Source: CAVUOA01 sp963742955
GTDB lineage: Bacteria > Bacteroidota > Ignavibacteria > Tepidaquicellales > OLB5
Direction of reading: 5' to 3'
DNA: 64,000 nucleotides
NCBI GenBank assembly: GCA_963742955.1
Contig: CAVUOA010000012.1
Coordinates: 186,001 to 250,000 of the forward strand
In this document: positions 1 to 8,608 of the stretch, in pieces
Position numbering within the stretch: the stretch's first letter is position 1
Layout of the letters: each line of letters starts with the position of its first letter
Made by a program: the position numbers and the translations under genes
The notes under the pieces: model-generated
Seen by the model: only the letters and a program-made list of their open reading frames with translations
Databases searched by the model: none
Told to the model about the DNA's origin: nothing

Positions 1-60
1 TATAATAAAAAATGCGGTTAGAATGAATTTAAACGGAGTGGAAAAATCAACTTTTAATCA

Positions 61-85
61 GATTCCCGCTTTCGCGGGAATGACA
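61..85 (-). repeat. REP-like palindrome, family A, copy 1
   Basis: An 8-bp perfect inverted repeat (ATTCCCGC, loop TTTC, GCGGGAAT) followed by GACA. The full 25 nt are the exact reverse complement of 27619-27643. It lies just past the stop of the first gene. It looks like a dispersed intergenic REP-type element and has no T-tract on the gene's strand. Confidence 0.75.
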
Positions 86-95
86 AAGAAAGTTT

Positions 96-2015
96 CTATT
101 TAACTAGTATCATTTTAAGCGTTTTTTCGTAGTTTACTGAGTTTCCCGAAGCCTGTATTCTGTAGAAGTAAACTCCGCTTGAAAGACTGTTTGAATTCAT
201 CTCAACACTGTAATTACCTGCCTGTTTGTGCTCGTTTACCAGTGTTTTTACTTCTTTACCTGTAAGGTCATAAACCTTAATTGTTACATTGCTTTCTTTT
301 GCAATGCTGAAGTCAATCTTTGTTGAAGGATTGAAGGGGTTGGGGTAATTCTGTGAAAGACCGAACTCCGAAGGAATATTAGTTACATTTGAGTTGTTTC
401 CGGCAATCACTAAATTTTCGGGCTGATTTGTAAGATTGCTTTTTACGTTTGTGAAATCTCCAAAGTATGTTAGTGCGCTTACAGTTATTATGTTATCTGC
501 AGTATCTCTGCCTGAAATATTCATTTCATTATTCAGTTGTAACTGTGTTCCTGAAATTTCTGGCATCCATGAAAGCTTCATCAGGATGCTCGAAGAAATT
601 TGTATTAAAATCTGCTGAGAGATAATTGAATGATGCTGTATAGCTTCCGAATACCAGGCCGTTATTTGTAATTGTCCAGTAGCGCTTTAAAGCTTCTGAT
701 TCATTGTGAATTGAAGGATGGGTTGACTGCATTGCCCATACTGTGACCGTTTCCGTGAATTCTGTACTTTAACAAATGTTAATGTTACCGGTGAATAACC
801 GTTTACTGTTCCGATTTCGAACGTGGCTGCCGGATTTGATGCGGAGATTGTTTTTGTTATCTTGCCGTTTACATAGCCGGTTGTTCTGGTAATAACCCCT
901 GAGGGTGTCACGGTAACAGAACCTGTGATTATATGCGAGGTAAGTTCGAGCTTACCTGTAACTGTTACGGGACACCCTGAAGTTATTTCTCTCTCAATTA
1001 CCAAACCGTTTTGATTTTCAATTCCTAATTCTTCAACATTCTGGGGGAAACCGATTGTTCCGTTTCCGCTGATTGACTGGGGAACTGAACCGTTAAATAA
1101 AACTCTTAATTTATTGTTCGGGTTATCAGCAATTGAAAATGAACCGTTAACATCAAGATTTCCTTTTATATTTATTGAAGGAGCATAAGCTGAATTTGTA
1201 TTTGTGAAAGTAAAGCTGCTTCCGTTTTTAACTGTGAGGTTTCTTATTGTTACGTCTGATGTCATTGCTTCTGAATACTGAATGTTTACATTCATGTCAA
1301 ACTCAAGGTTAGCATAATTTCTGCCGCTGAACATATCGGCAGGCATTGTGCTGTTCTGCTGTGAGTAGGTGCTTCCTGTTTCGAAAACAACCTTGGAAGC
1401 GGGGGCTGTTAGAGCAAACGGGCTTAATGCGCCTGCATTGTTCGAAACAAACACCGAACCGCTTTTGAAAACCACTGCGTTTGCTGTTCCGGCGTTTGTG
1501 AAGATGTTTCCGGGGCAAAGCTGGTTGAGAACCGAACCGTTATTGAATACAACCGAACCTGCATCTGCGCCGTCAATGTAATCGCCCTGGCTGCCGCGGA
1601 TTGTCATAATACCATCTATTAAAGCAGTTGCGCCTGTCTTAACAACTATTCCGTAGCGTGTATCGGATGAGTATAAAGTAAGTGATGAACCTGATTCAAC
1701 AGTTAAATCTTCGCCTGTTCCGCCGTTTATCCACAAAGTCTTTGGTGAACCGCTTGCAGGGGTAAGAGTAACGCGGGTGTTGTTGTTGATAACCAACTGA
1801 CCGATTGTCTGCAGGGGAGCGTTTGTTATGTTAATCTGGCTTCCGGTGCTGAAAACCATAATATCGCTGGTCTGAGCCAGTGTTCTTGCAGGGCTCCAGT
1901 TTGATGATACTGCCCAGCTGCCGCTTGTTCCGCCCACCCATGTGTAAGTGTTCTGCGCAAAGATTGTTCCGGCTGTTAAGGTTAAGATTGTGATTATGTT
2001 TTTTATGGTTTTCAT
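96..2015 (-). CDS. T9SS type A cargo protein (two frameshifts)
   Basis: Secreted surface or extracellular protein of about 640 residues with no recognised enzymatic domain. The start is the ATG at 2015, giving a clean signal peptide (MKTIKNIITILTLTAGTIFA). Starts further upstream would add an unlikely leader. The mature part is low-complexity beta-repeat sequence rich in S, T, N and G, opening with a WVGG..W....NW stretch common in large secreted Bacteroidota proteins. The last ~85 residues are a T9SS type A domain with LSQNYPNPFNPSTKI and a terminal LVK. The reading frame is broken twice: near 755-768, where TFVKVQN should continue as EFTETVTVWAMQST, and near 590-602, where the frame leading into MKLSWMPEISG takes over. 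Joining the three segments restores one protein. The indels are probably sequence errors, though a real pseudogene cannot be excluded. Confidence 0.75.
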
Positions 2016-2218
2016 TTCTTTTATTATTACTTCTGTATTATATATATAGAAATATCGTGCCAACCTTAAAAACCTCATTTTTTGCATGATTTTAAGGTTT
2101 TTAATAAAATTTTGATAAAAAATCATAGTCTCAGCACTATGTTTTATAATGTCCTGACTATGCCTTTTCCTTTTGAGTTTTAATGAATTTTAAACCCTTT
2201 TTGAAATGAAATTTGGGG

Positions 2219-2249
2219 AAAAAGAAAACGCCGCTCATTTGAGCGGCGC
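2219..2249 (-). terminator. Rho-independent terminator of the 2288-3544 gene
   Basis: A GC-rich hairpin with an 8-bp perfect stem (CGCCGCTC / GAGCGGCG at 2229-2236 and 2241-2248, 4-nt loop). On the minus strand it is followed by TTTTCTTTTT. It lies about 40 nt past the stop of the minus-strand gene. Confidence 0.85.
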
Positions 2250-2260
2250 ACTAACTAAGG

Positions 2261-2274
2261 AGAGAGAGAGAGAG
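2261..2274. repeat. (AG)7 dinucleotide tract
   Basis: Seven uninterrupted AG units, read as (CT)7 on the transcribed strand, between the stop codon at 2288 and the terminator hairpin. It is a slippage-prone tract in the 3' untranslated region; no coding consequence is visible. Confidence 0.8.
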
Positions 2275-2287
2275 TGTATTTGGGGTT

Positions 2288-3544
2288 TTATTTGTTCAGT
2301 ATCATTTTCCTGGTCACCGTGTATTCGTTTGAATTGCCAGCAATCAATCTGTAAAAATATACTCCGCTTGAAAGATTTGAGGCGTTAAATACTACCGAGT
2401 GTTCGCCTTTGGTCTGGTAATTATCGGCGAGGGTTATTATTTCTCTGCCGGTTATATCAAAAACTTTTATAGAAACATTTGCGCTGAAAGGCAGACTGTA
2501 TGTAATTGTTGTTGAAGGATTAAACGGATTCGGATAATTCTTCATTGTCATTTGCTGGTTCTGTACCGGCGCTGCGCCCAGAGAAAGAGGTGCTGAGCTC
2601 CATGTATCGCCGCCGTCATTAGTGTAAAGCTTAGCGCCCATTTCACCGACCGAAATGCCTGTGCTTGCATCTGCAAAGTTAACGCTCTTTAAATCCATTG
2701 TATCAGAATTCGAGGGAAGCTCTATCTGGTACCATGACATTCCGCCGTCAATGGTTTTCATCAGCAATCCGTTTGCGCCCGATGCTATTGCTACTGTATC
2801 CGAAATAAATTTCACGTCGAACAAATTATCCATCGGAGGTGTGCTCATCGGGGCTGACCATGTGATGCCCCCGTCTTCTGTGTTAAGAATTAAGCCGTTG
2901 TTTCCGACTACTGTTCCGTAATCAGCGCTCTTCATATCAATTGCGTTAAGAGATAGATTGCCGATTGAGAGGTATATGCGGTTCCATGATGCGCCGCCGT
3001 CAGTGGTTTTAAGCAGAACTGCATTATTGCCTATGATAAAACCGTTCATGCCGTCGATAAAATCAATATCATTAAGCTTGCTTGTTGTATTTGAGCTTAC
3101 AGTTGTCCATGTTTCTCCCTGGTCAATTGTTCTGATTATTGTGCCGTTATCACCGCAGGCAACCCATACAATAGGTTCAACTGAAGCTACCGAATTAAGA
3201 TTATTTACCGTACCGGATGTTTTTAAATCCCAAGCATTTCCGGCATCGCTGGTTACAAGGACAGTGCCGTTTTCACCAACTACAACGCCGATGAAATCAG
3301 TACAAAAATCTTCGGCTTTCAGCTCATTGGAAGTCGGTGAAGTTGCTTCTATCCATGATAAACCGCCGTCTTTTGTTTTCATTATTAAGCCGTTAGCGCC
3401 TACCAGGGTAGCATTTTTATCGCTTGTCAGCTTAATGCCGTTTTCATCAATGTAGCTCTGAGCATTGGAATTTTGTGCTATTACACACAATAAGAAAAGA
3501 ACCGGTAAAATATAACTGGTGATTGAATTGTTTAAAGTTTTCAT
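2288..3544 (-). CDS. YCF48/BNR-type beta-propeller T9SS cargo protein
   Basis: Secreted protein of 418 residues. A signal peptide (residues 1-28, ending SNAQ) is followed by about seven repeats of some 42 residues with the pattern GxxGxIxxTxDGGxxW. This is the signature of the YCF48/BNR beta-propeller found in photosystem II assembly factors and in many secreted FCB proteins of unknown role. Residues ~340-418 are a T9SS type A domain (NYPNPFNPSTTI, ending MILNK). The ATG at 3544 is preceded by GGAGAG at a good distance, one of the few clear ribosome-binding sites in the window. The gene is followed by a strong terminator. Its binding partner is not evident. Confidence 0.88.
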   Translation of the reverse strand: MKTLNNSITSYILPVLFLLCVIAQNSNAQSYIDENGIKLTSDKNATLVGANGLIMKTKDGGLSWIEATSPTSNELKAEDFCTDFIGVVVGENGTVLVTSDAGNAWDLKTSGTVNNLNSVASVEPIVWVACGDNGTIIRTIDQGETWTTVSSNTTSKLNDIDFIDGMNGFIIGNNAVLLKTTDGGASWNRIYLSIGNLSLNAIDMKSADYGTVVGNNGLILNTEDGGITWSAPMSTPPMDNLFDVKFISDTVAIASGANGLLMKTIDGGMSWYQIELPSNSDTMDLKSVNFADASTGISVGEMGAKLYTNDGGDTWSSAPLSLGAAPVQNQQMTMKNYPNPFNPSTTITYSLPFSANVSIKVFDITGREIITLADNYQTKGEHSVVFNASNLSSGVYFYRLIAGNSNEYTVTRKMILNK

Positions 3545-3774
3545 TTTAGTCTCTCCGAGTTTTGTTAGTTTTAGTTAGTTAGCTCGGTTATATAAATAGC
3601 AACCTCTATGCCAAATATCGTGTCACATAAAAAGGTTATAAAATTGCAGGTTTTATTGATAATTGTTGATTCAACGCCTGAAAGTAGTTTTATGACTACC
3701 GTTTTTAGTGTATAAAATGGGAACGAATGGGACAGCAGCGGGACAATTTTTAGGGACATTTTTAGAGGATAGTT

Positions 3775-3823
3775 GAGTGACTATGTGATAGTGAGATGAC
3801 TATGATGTAGTAGAGTGACTATG
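3775..3823. repeat. Short 19-bp tandem repeat in a 492-nt gene-free spacer
   Basis: GACTATG recurs at 3779, 3798 and 3817, exactly 19 nt apart. Each copy is preceded by GAGTGA or GAGATGA, giving about 2.5 imperfect units. The surrounding spacer (3545-4036) has no convincing gene. It also holds the leader of the 3544 gene, a terminator at 3911-3956 and a direct repeat at 3996-4035. Confidence 0.6.
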
Positions 3824-3910
3824 TTATTTTTGTTATTGGAGAGGTTTTTGAATAAACTTCCGAAGATTTTAAAACTTCGGTAGTTTATTGTTAAGCACGG
3901 ATGAAAATCA

Positions 3911-3956
3911 TAAATAAAAAAAATTCGTTCTATGACACTATATCATAGAACGAATT
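3911..3956 (-). terminator. Rho-independent terminator of the 4037-7726 gene
   Basis: A perfect 14-bp stem (3922-3935 with 3943-3956) around the 7-nt loop CACTATA. On the minus strand it is followed by a T-rich run (TTTTTTTATTTA). It sits about 80 nt past the stop of the minus-strand gene. Confidence 0.85.
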
Positions 3957-3995
3957 ACTAAATTCTTAAGCACTCTCGTTTTACATTTTACATTC

Positions 3996-4035
3996 AATCA
4001 GTGTAATCAGCGGTTGTAATCAGTGCAATCAGCGG
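3996..4035. repeat. 18-nt direct repeat
   Basis: AATCAGTGTAATCAGCGG (3996-4013) recurs as AATCAGTGCAATCAGCGG (4018-4035), with one difference and the 4-nt spacer TTGT. It abuts the stop codon of the following gene. Its role is unknown. Confidence 0.75.
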
Positions 4036-4036
4036 C

Positions 4037-7000
4037 CTATTTTACCAAAACCATTTTATTTGATTTCACAAACTTCTGTCCTTCGCCTTCGATAACGAGG
4101 CGGTAGATATATACTCCGCTTGCAAGATTAGAGCCGTCAAACTGCGCTGTATAATAACCCGGGTCTTTGGTTTCGTTTACTAAAGTTGAAACTTCCCGTC
4201 CAGCCATATCGTAAACTATAAGCGATACCTTTCCGTTAAAAGTAAGCTGGTAATCGATAAATGATTTCGGGTTCGACGGATTAGGATAATTCTGTGAAAC
4301 GCCGATTGATGACGGAACCCCGATAACCACTTCAGCGGGATTCTGCAGATTGAAGTATTCAAAATTGCCGTTATAATCAACCTGTTTCAGCCTGTACTGG
4401 TAATTGCCGGTTGTCATCTTTGAATCGGTATAGTTATATACTGTTTGGTTATTGGTATTGCCTTTACCATTTACAAATGCAACTTCCTTCCAGTCAGTGT
4501 AATTTCCTTTATCATTTTCACGTCTTTGAACGCTGAATCCTTTATTATTTATTTCCATTTCGGTAATCCATTTAAGCTCTGTATTTCTCCGGTTTACAGT
4601 AGCTCCGAAATATGAAAGCAATACCGGCAAAGGTGACGTGGCATCCGTAAGAGCAAAATTGGAGAATCCCGTTAAACCGCTGGTTCTTACATAAAGATTA
4701 GCCCAGCTAAGCTGTGTCTGCCATGTGCCGCCGCCGGCAGGAAATACTTCCCATGTGCCGTTTGATTTTGCGAGCAGCGTATTGCTGCTTGGTGTGGTAA
4801 TTGTATATGTTTCATTATCACCGAAGTTGATAGTTACTGTATATGTAGCTCCTGAAAGAGAACCGCTTCCTATTGAAATTACCCAATACGAATTGCTGTA
4901 ATTGCCTCCTAAAATTGCCGGTGGATTTACACCGCTGTAATACTGCACATTCATGCTTGTCGGGTAGCTTGTACCGCCTGTTCCCCAGTTTATTGTTACG
5001 ATATTCCTTCCGTAGAGTGTGAAATTAGATGTAACACCGCTACCGGGCGCATTGCTGATTGTTGCAGCAGGGCATGAAGGAGGCGTTGCTGCAAACTCAT
5101 CGGAGCCTATATCGGTTGTTCCTCCCGTTATGGCAGTAACCCTTGTTGTTCCTTCATAATCTGTATTCTGTCCTGCTACAGCGATTCCTTTTCCCGATAC
5201 CAGCCATGCCGATGAATTTCCGGATTGAATGTTAAGGTTCCCGCTCGGTATTGAACTGAATAAATTAGCTGCGGTAATCTGCGCAGTAGTAACGCTCCAG
5301 CTTTGTTTATCTCCGCCAGATGAAGTTCTCCATTGGTCTATTGTTCGGTTTGTTCCCATCCACTCAGCAACTGTATTTGCATTTGAAGAAACAAAAGCGT
5401 TGTAATTGGATGCTGCTGCTGACCAGCCTGTTGCATTTCCGTATTCGTTTGCAATGGCGTAATGGGTTCCTGTTCCGCCTGTTCTTGCGTTAAAGAACAG
5501 GTTGTTTCTGAATGTAACAGTTGAAGGTCCGAAATTCTGCCTGGCATAACAATAAGAGTTCATGTTTCCTGATGATGCAGTACCGCCTACATAAACAGAA
5601 TTATAATAATAATTCCATACTCCGTCTGACTCATCATGTATTCCCTGTAATATAACGCCGTTCGTTGCATCGATTTCATCTCTTGTGTTCTGAACCGTGT
5701 TCTTAACCGGTCCTTGTTTAATTATATCATTTTCCGCGGGGAGCATATTGTCGGCAGATTGCTGCGGTGCCTGTGAGTTATAAACCCGTTCGGTATTTAG
5801 CACTCTGTTTGTGTTAGGAGCTGTTCTTACACTTGAATATGGAATATTATCTGTAGCAGCGCCGTTTGTTACGGTTATTTGGTTATTAGAAGCTGTCCAG
5901 CTTCCCCAGAAAGCATTTAATGCAAAAATAATAGGACCCGAACCAGTTGCCGTGTTCGATAAACCGTAAACCCTGTTTCTTGAGATAGTTCCCGAGCCGG
6001 TTTGTCCTTCTACATGCAGAGCAACCACACTTGTATTTGAAGCCGAAGTAGATGTGCTGTTCAGATTATAAATTGTATTACCCTGTATCAATTGCGATGA
6101 AGCACTTGATGTATTGCCGATTCCAAGTGTCCCAATGTACTGTGTATTGGTTAAAGGAGAATTAATATCATGAATTATATTATTTGTAATCGATGCGCCG
6201 TCACCTGTATTAATCATTGCGTAGTTAATAGAATTATTACCTGTGCTGTAGTTTGTCATGTTAGCTATTGTGTTGCCTGTGATAGTTACATTTGCGCCGG
6301 TTATAGTAGATACTATTCCTCTCAGGTAAGCTGTGTATGTTGTTGAAACGTGCTGTAAGCTGTTTGCTGTGGAACTGCTTCCAATGAGGTTGTTCGAAAT
6401 TGTTACATCGGAGGCAGGAGAAGATACGTATGACAATGCTTCAAAAATTGATGTATTATTGCTTGAGGAACTGATTGTAATTGACCCGATTGTGTTATTC
6501 TGTACATTGCCGTCTGATCTATGATCTATACCGCGCGCATAAATAGTGTAGAAACCGTTATTTGTGTAAGATATCATAATACTTCCAGTTCCTATTGCAG
6601 AACCGATTACATTTCCTGTCACGTCGCCTACATTAACTGTACCTGTTTCAACCAGAATTCCTACAAATGGAAAAGCGCCGTTTGAAGTACGCGTTGAAAA
6701 ATCCATATTAGTAATTGTATTGCCCTGGATACTTGAAGGAGAGTTGGAGCCGACATCTGCCCTTATACAAGGAAGCTGAAGAGTACCGTTCGCTGAAGTT
6801 GAAGAAGTCCAGGGAGTTCCGCCGCAGTTGGGTGCGGAACCGCCAATGTAATTTCCGCTCACCGTACAGTTGTTAATTCCTGTATAATTAAGAAATATTA
6901 CATTCCATCCGCCCGAAGCATTTGAAGTGCTTATATTTGCCGTTGTCTGGTAAAAGCTGTTTCCGCTTATTACCCAGTTATCACCGGTTCCGTTGCTTAG

Positions 7001-7726
7001 ATAAATTGCTCCGCAATATGAACCGTTCTTCCAAAAATTGTAAATGTTATTGTTTAGTATTTGATTACCGCTGTTATATCTTGCAGTTGACGTTGCTGTC
7101 CCGTATGAATATATAAGGTAAGCCGGGTTTCCGTTTGCGTCACTTCTGTCTCTTATATCACAGTAGCTAATTGTATTATTATCATTACCCTGTGAACCCG
7201 TCGTTGTGCTGAATAAAATTCCGCCTATTGAAGCAGAGCTGTTTGTGCTGGAGTTACCGCTTTCTATGTAGCAGTATGTTATTGTATTATTTGAGGCATC
7301 ATTAATGAACGTAAATGTGCAGTTATTGGTATTCGTGTTCCTGAACCTGAGATATTTACCGCTTCCGTTATATCTACCGTCAAATGTTACCCTGTCAGCG
7401 CCGTTAAGCTTTATCATAGCATCATTTACATTTCCCTCAATCAATCTTTCGGTTGCAGCCGATGGTCTAATTGTAATGGTATATGCTCCGCTCCACTGGT
7501 TTAAATCATTTGCTCCGTTTTCGTTTGTGATATTGGATGTAATATTCACTGTAACATTACCGGAAAGTCCCTGTGAGTTAACAGCTGCGAAAAATCCGCC
7601 CGCACGGGTTAAACTTGTATAAGTTTGCCCTGTGCCAACATTATAGGTGCCTGATAGCTGGGCGTGTGTACCTAAAACTAAATTGGATATCAGAATTAAG
7701 AAGATTGGGATAGTAAATTTTGTCAT
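4037..7726 (-). CDS. Large right-handed beta-helix T9SS cargo protein
   Basis: Secreted protein of 1229 residues. It has a signal peptide (residues 1-22, ending THAQ) and then about 700 residues dominated by short N-rich repeats with xxISxNxIxx-type rungs (for example NVTITGNTIANM and VTISNNLIGSS). This is the pattern of parallel beta-helix proteins (PF13229-like). After ~880 the sequence changes to a beta-sandwich stretch. Near 1060-1130 comes the segment LPVLLSYFGATVN...LKWITEMEINNKGF that often precedes the sorting domain. The last ~85 residues are a T9SS type A domain (QNYPNPSNPKSFI, ending MVLVK). The leader has no Shine-Dalgarno sequence but is A/T rich. An adhesin or a polysaccharide-active enzyme are both possible; no catalytic residues can be assigned. 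Confidence 0.85.
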   Translation of the reverse strand: MTKFTIPIFLILISNLVLGTHAQLSGTYNVGTGQTYTSLTRAGGFFAAVNSQGLSGNVTVNITSNITNENGANDLNQWSGAYTITIRPSAATERLIEGNVNDAMIKLNGADRVTFDGRYNGSGKYLRFRNTNTNNCTFTFINDASNNTITYCYIESGNSSTNSSASIGGILFSTTTGSQGNDNNTISYCDIRDRSDANGNPAYLIYSYGTATSTARYNSGNQILNNNIYNFWKNGSYCGAIYLSNGTGDNWVISGNSFYQTTANISTSNASGGWNVIFLNYTGINNCTVSGNYIGGSAPNCGGTPWTSSTSANGTLQLPCIRADVGSNSPSSIQGNTITNMDFSTRTSNGAFPFVGILVETGTVNVGDVTGNVIGSAIGTGSIMISYTNNGFYTIYARGIDHRSDGNVQNNTIGSITISSSSNNTSIFEALSYVSSPASDVTISNNLIGSSSTANSLQHVSTTYTAYLRGIVSTITGANVTITGNTIANMTNYSTGNNSINYAMINTGDGASITNNIIHDINSPLTNTQYIGTLGIGNTSSASSQLIQGNTIYNLNSTSTSASNTSVVALHVEGQTGSGTISRNRVYGLSNTATGSGPIIFALNAFWGSWTASNNQITVTNGAATDNIPYSSVRTAPNTNRVLNTERVYNSQAPQQSADNMLPAENDIIKQGPVKNTVQNTRDEIDATNGVILQGIHDESDGVWNYYYNSVYVGGTASSGNMNSYCYARQNFGPSTVTFRNNLFFNARTGGTGTHYAIANEYGNATGWSAAASNYNAFVSSNANTVAEWMGTNRTIDQWRTSSGGDKQSWSVTTAQITAANLFSSIPSGNLNIQSGNSSAWLVSGKGIAVAGQNTDYEGTTRVTAITGGTTDIGSDEFAATPPSCPAATISNAPGSGVTSNFTLYGRNIVTINWGTGGTSYPTSMNVQYYSGVNPPAILGGNYSNSYWVISIGSGSLSGATYTVTINFGDNETYTITTPSSNTLLAKSNGTWEVFPAGGGTWQTQLSWANLYVRTSGLTGFSNFALTDATSPLPVLLSYFGATVNRRNTELKWITEMEINNKGFSVQRRENDKGNYTDWKEVAFVNGKGNTNNQTVYNYTDSKMTTGNYQYRLKQVDYNGNFEYFNLQNPAEVVIGVPSSIGVSQNYPNPSNPKSFIDYQLTFNGKVSLIVYDMAGREVSTLVNETKDPGYYTAQFDGSNLASGVYIYRLVIEGEGQKFVKSNKMVLVK

Positions 7727-7938
7727 ATTTTTTAAAAAACTTTGATTACAAAGTTACTTAAAATTTCAAAATAATAATATACCTAACAAATTCAGTTAAT
7801 TATTTTCTGATTTAAGTAATGCGGTTTATTGCTTTTTTTCTATATAAGTTACTAAAAATCCAATATTTTTCGCAATAATACCATACCTTATTAACGGTAA
7901 TCTTAAACACCTGTTAATCCATTAATTATAAAAGCTAT

Positions 7939-8607
7939 TTATCGAATTTTTCTTAAAATTATGAATGATTTTGTTAAAAAAATGAATTTTTCTTTTATAA
8001 TTACTGAATTAGGAAATAACTCTTTAATTTCTCTTAAGTTCAATAATCGTAAGGAATTAATAATTTCTTTTGATTTTTCAATATTATTTACTTTTTCATA
8101 CCATCCCAGGCTAAAATGCCTAATTAAGAATATTTTAAGTTTATTTGGCAAAAACTGAAAGAAAGGGAATAAAAAGTGCGGTTCCAGTGGAAAATAATAA
8201 TTTGGGGTTTGAACGAAGAAGGTTTTGCCGGTTCTCATTATCTCATTTGCCATTTTTCTCTGGCTATCAAAGCTTCCGACGTGTTCTATAACAGAATTTG
8301 AAAAAACTACATCAAACTGCATATCGGTAAACATTTTCATATCAGCAGCATTACCCTTAACCATAGTGAAATTAGGTAATGTTATATCCACGTTTTCTTT
8401 GTTGAGTATTGTTATTTGAACATCTTCAGGTGAGGTGAGCTTCATCCGTTCCCAGAATAACTGTGTTCCCCCGGCATCAAGTATTTTTACAGGCTTTGGG
8501 AGTTCATTTATTAATTCCAGGAAATATTTAAACCGCTTGGTTCTGAATCGGTTTGAAACTGATTTTGGGTTTGATACATCTGCAAATTTTTTTAAAAAGG
8601 ACAGCAT
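7939..8607 (-). CDS. SAM-dependent methyltransferase (class I)
   Basis: Predicted cytoplasmic methyltransferase of 222 residues in the Methyltransf_11 style. Motif I is ILDAGG (42-47), the acidic/post-I region follows, and VVFSNSVIEHV (100-110) matches the motif around strand 4. A later part (FVQTPNYYFPLEPHFLFPFFQF) resembles methyltransferases encoded in polysaccharide clusters. The start ATG lies one base past the stop of the upstream 8609-11296 gene, which indicates translational coupling. It is the last gene of the long minus-strand run that begins at 23413. The acceptor is unknown; a glycan or lipid-linked sugar fits the context. Confidence 0.8.
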   Translation of the reverse strand: MLSFLKKFADVSNPKSVSNRFRTKRFKYFLELINELPKPVKILDAGGTQLFWERMKLTSPEDVQITILNKENVDITLPNFTMVKGNAADMKMFTDMQFDVVFSNSVIEHVGSFDSQRKMANEIMRTGKTFFVQTPNYYFPLEPHFLFPFFQFLPNKLKIFLIRHFSLGWYEKVNNIEKSKEIINSLRLLNLREIKELFPNSVIIKEKFIFLTKSFIILRKIR

Positions 8608-8608
8608 G

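Noticed and set aside
2958..3455. 165-codon plus-strand ORF opposite the beta-propeller gene
   Set aside because: It is an antisense shadow created by the repeated coding units; no start signal or family pattern.
3571..3759. 62-codon minus-strand ORF in the 3.5-4.0 kb spacer
   Set aside because: It overlaps the leader of the 3544 gene, has no signal or family pattern, and lies in AT-rich filler.
3775..3823. Short regularly spaced repeat, considered as CRISPR
   Set aside because: Fewer than three units, a 19-nt period without repeat/spacer structure, and no cas genes.
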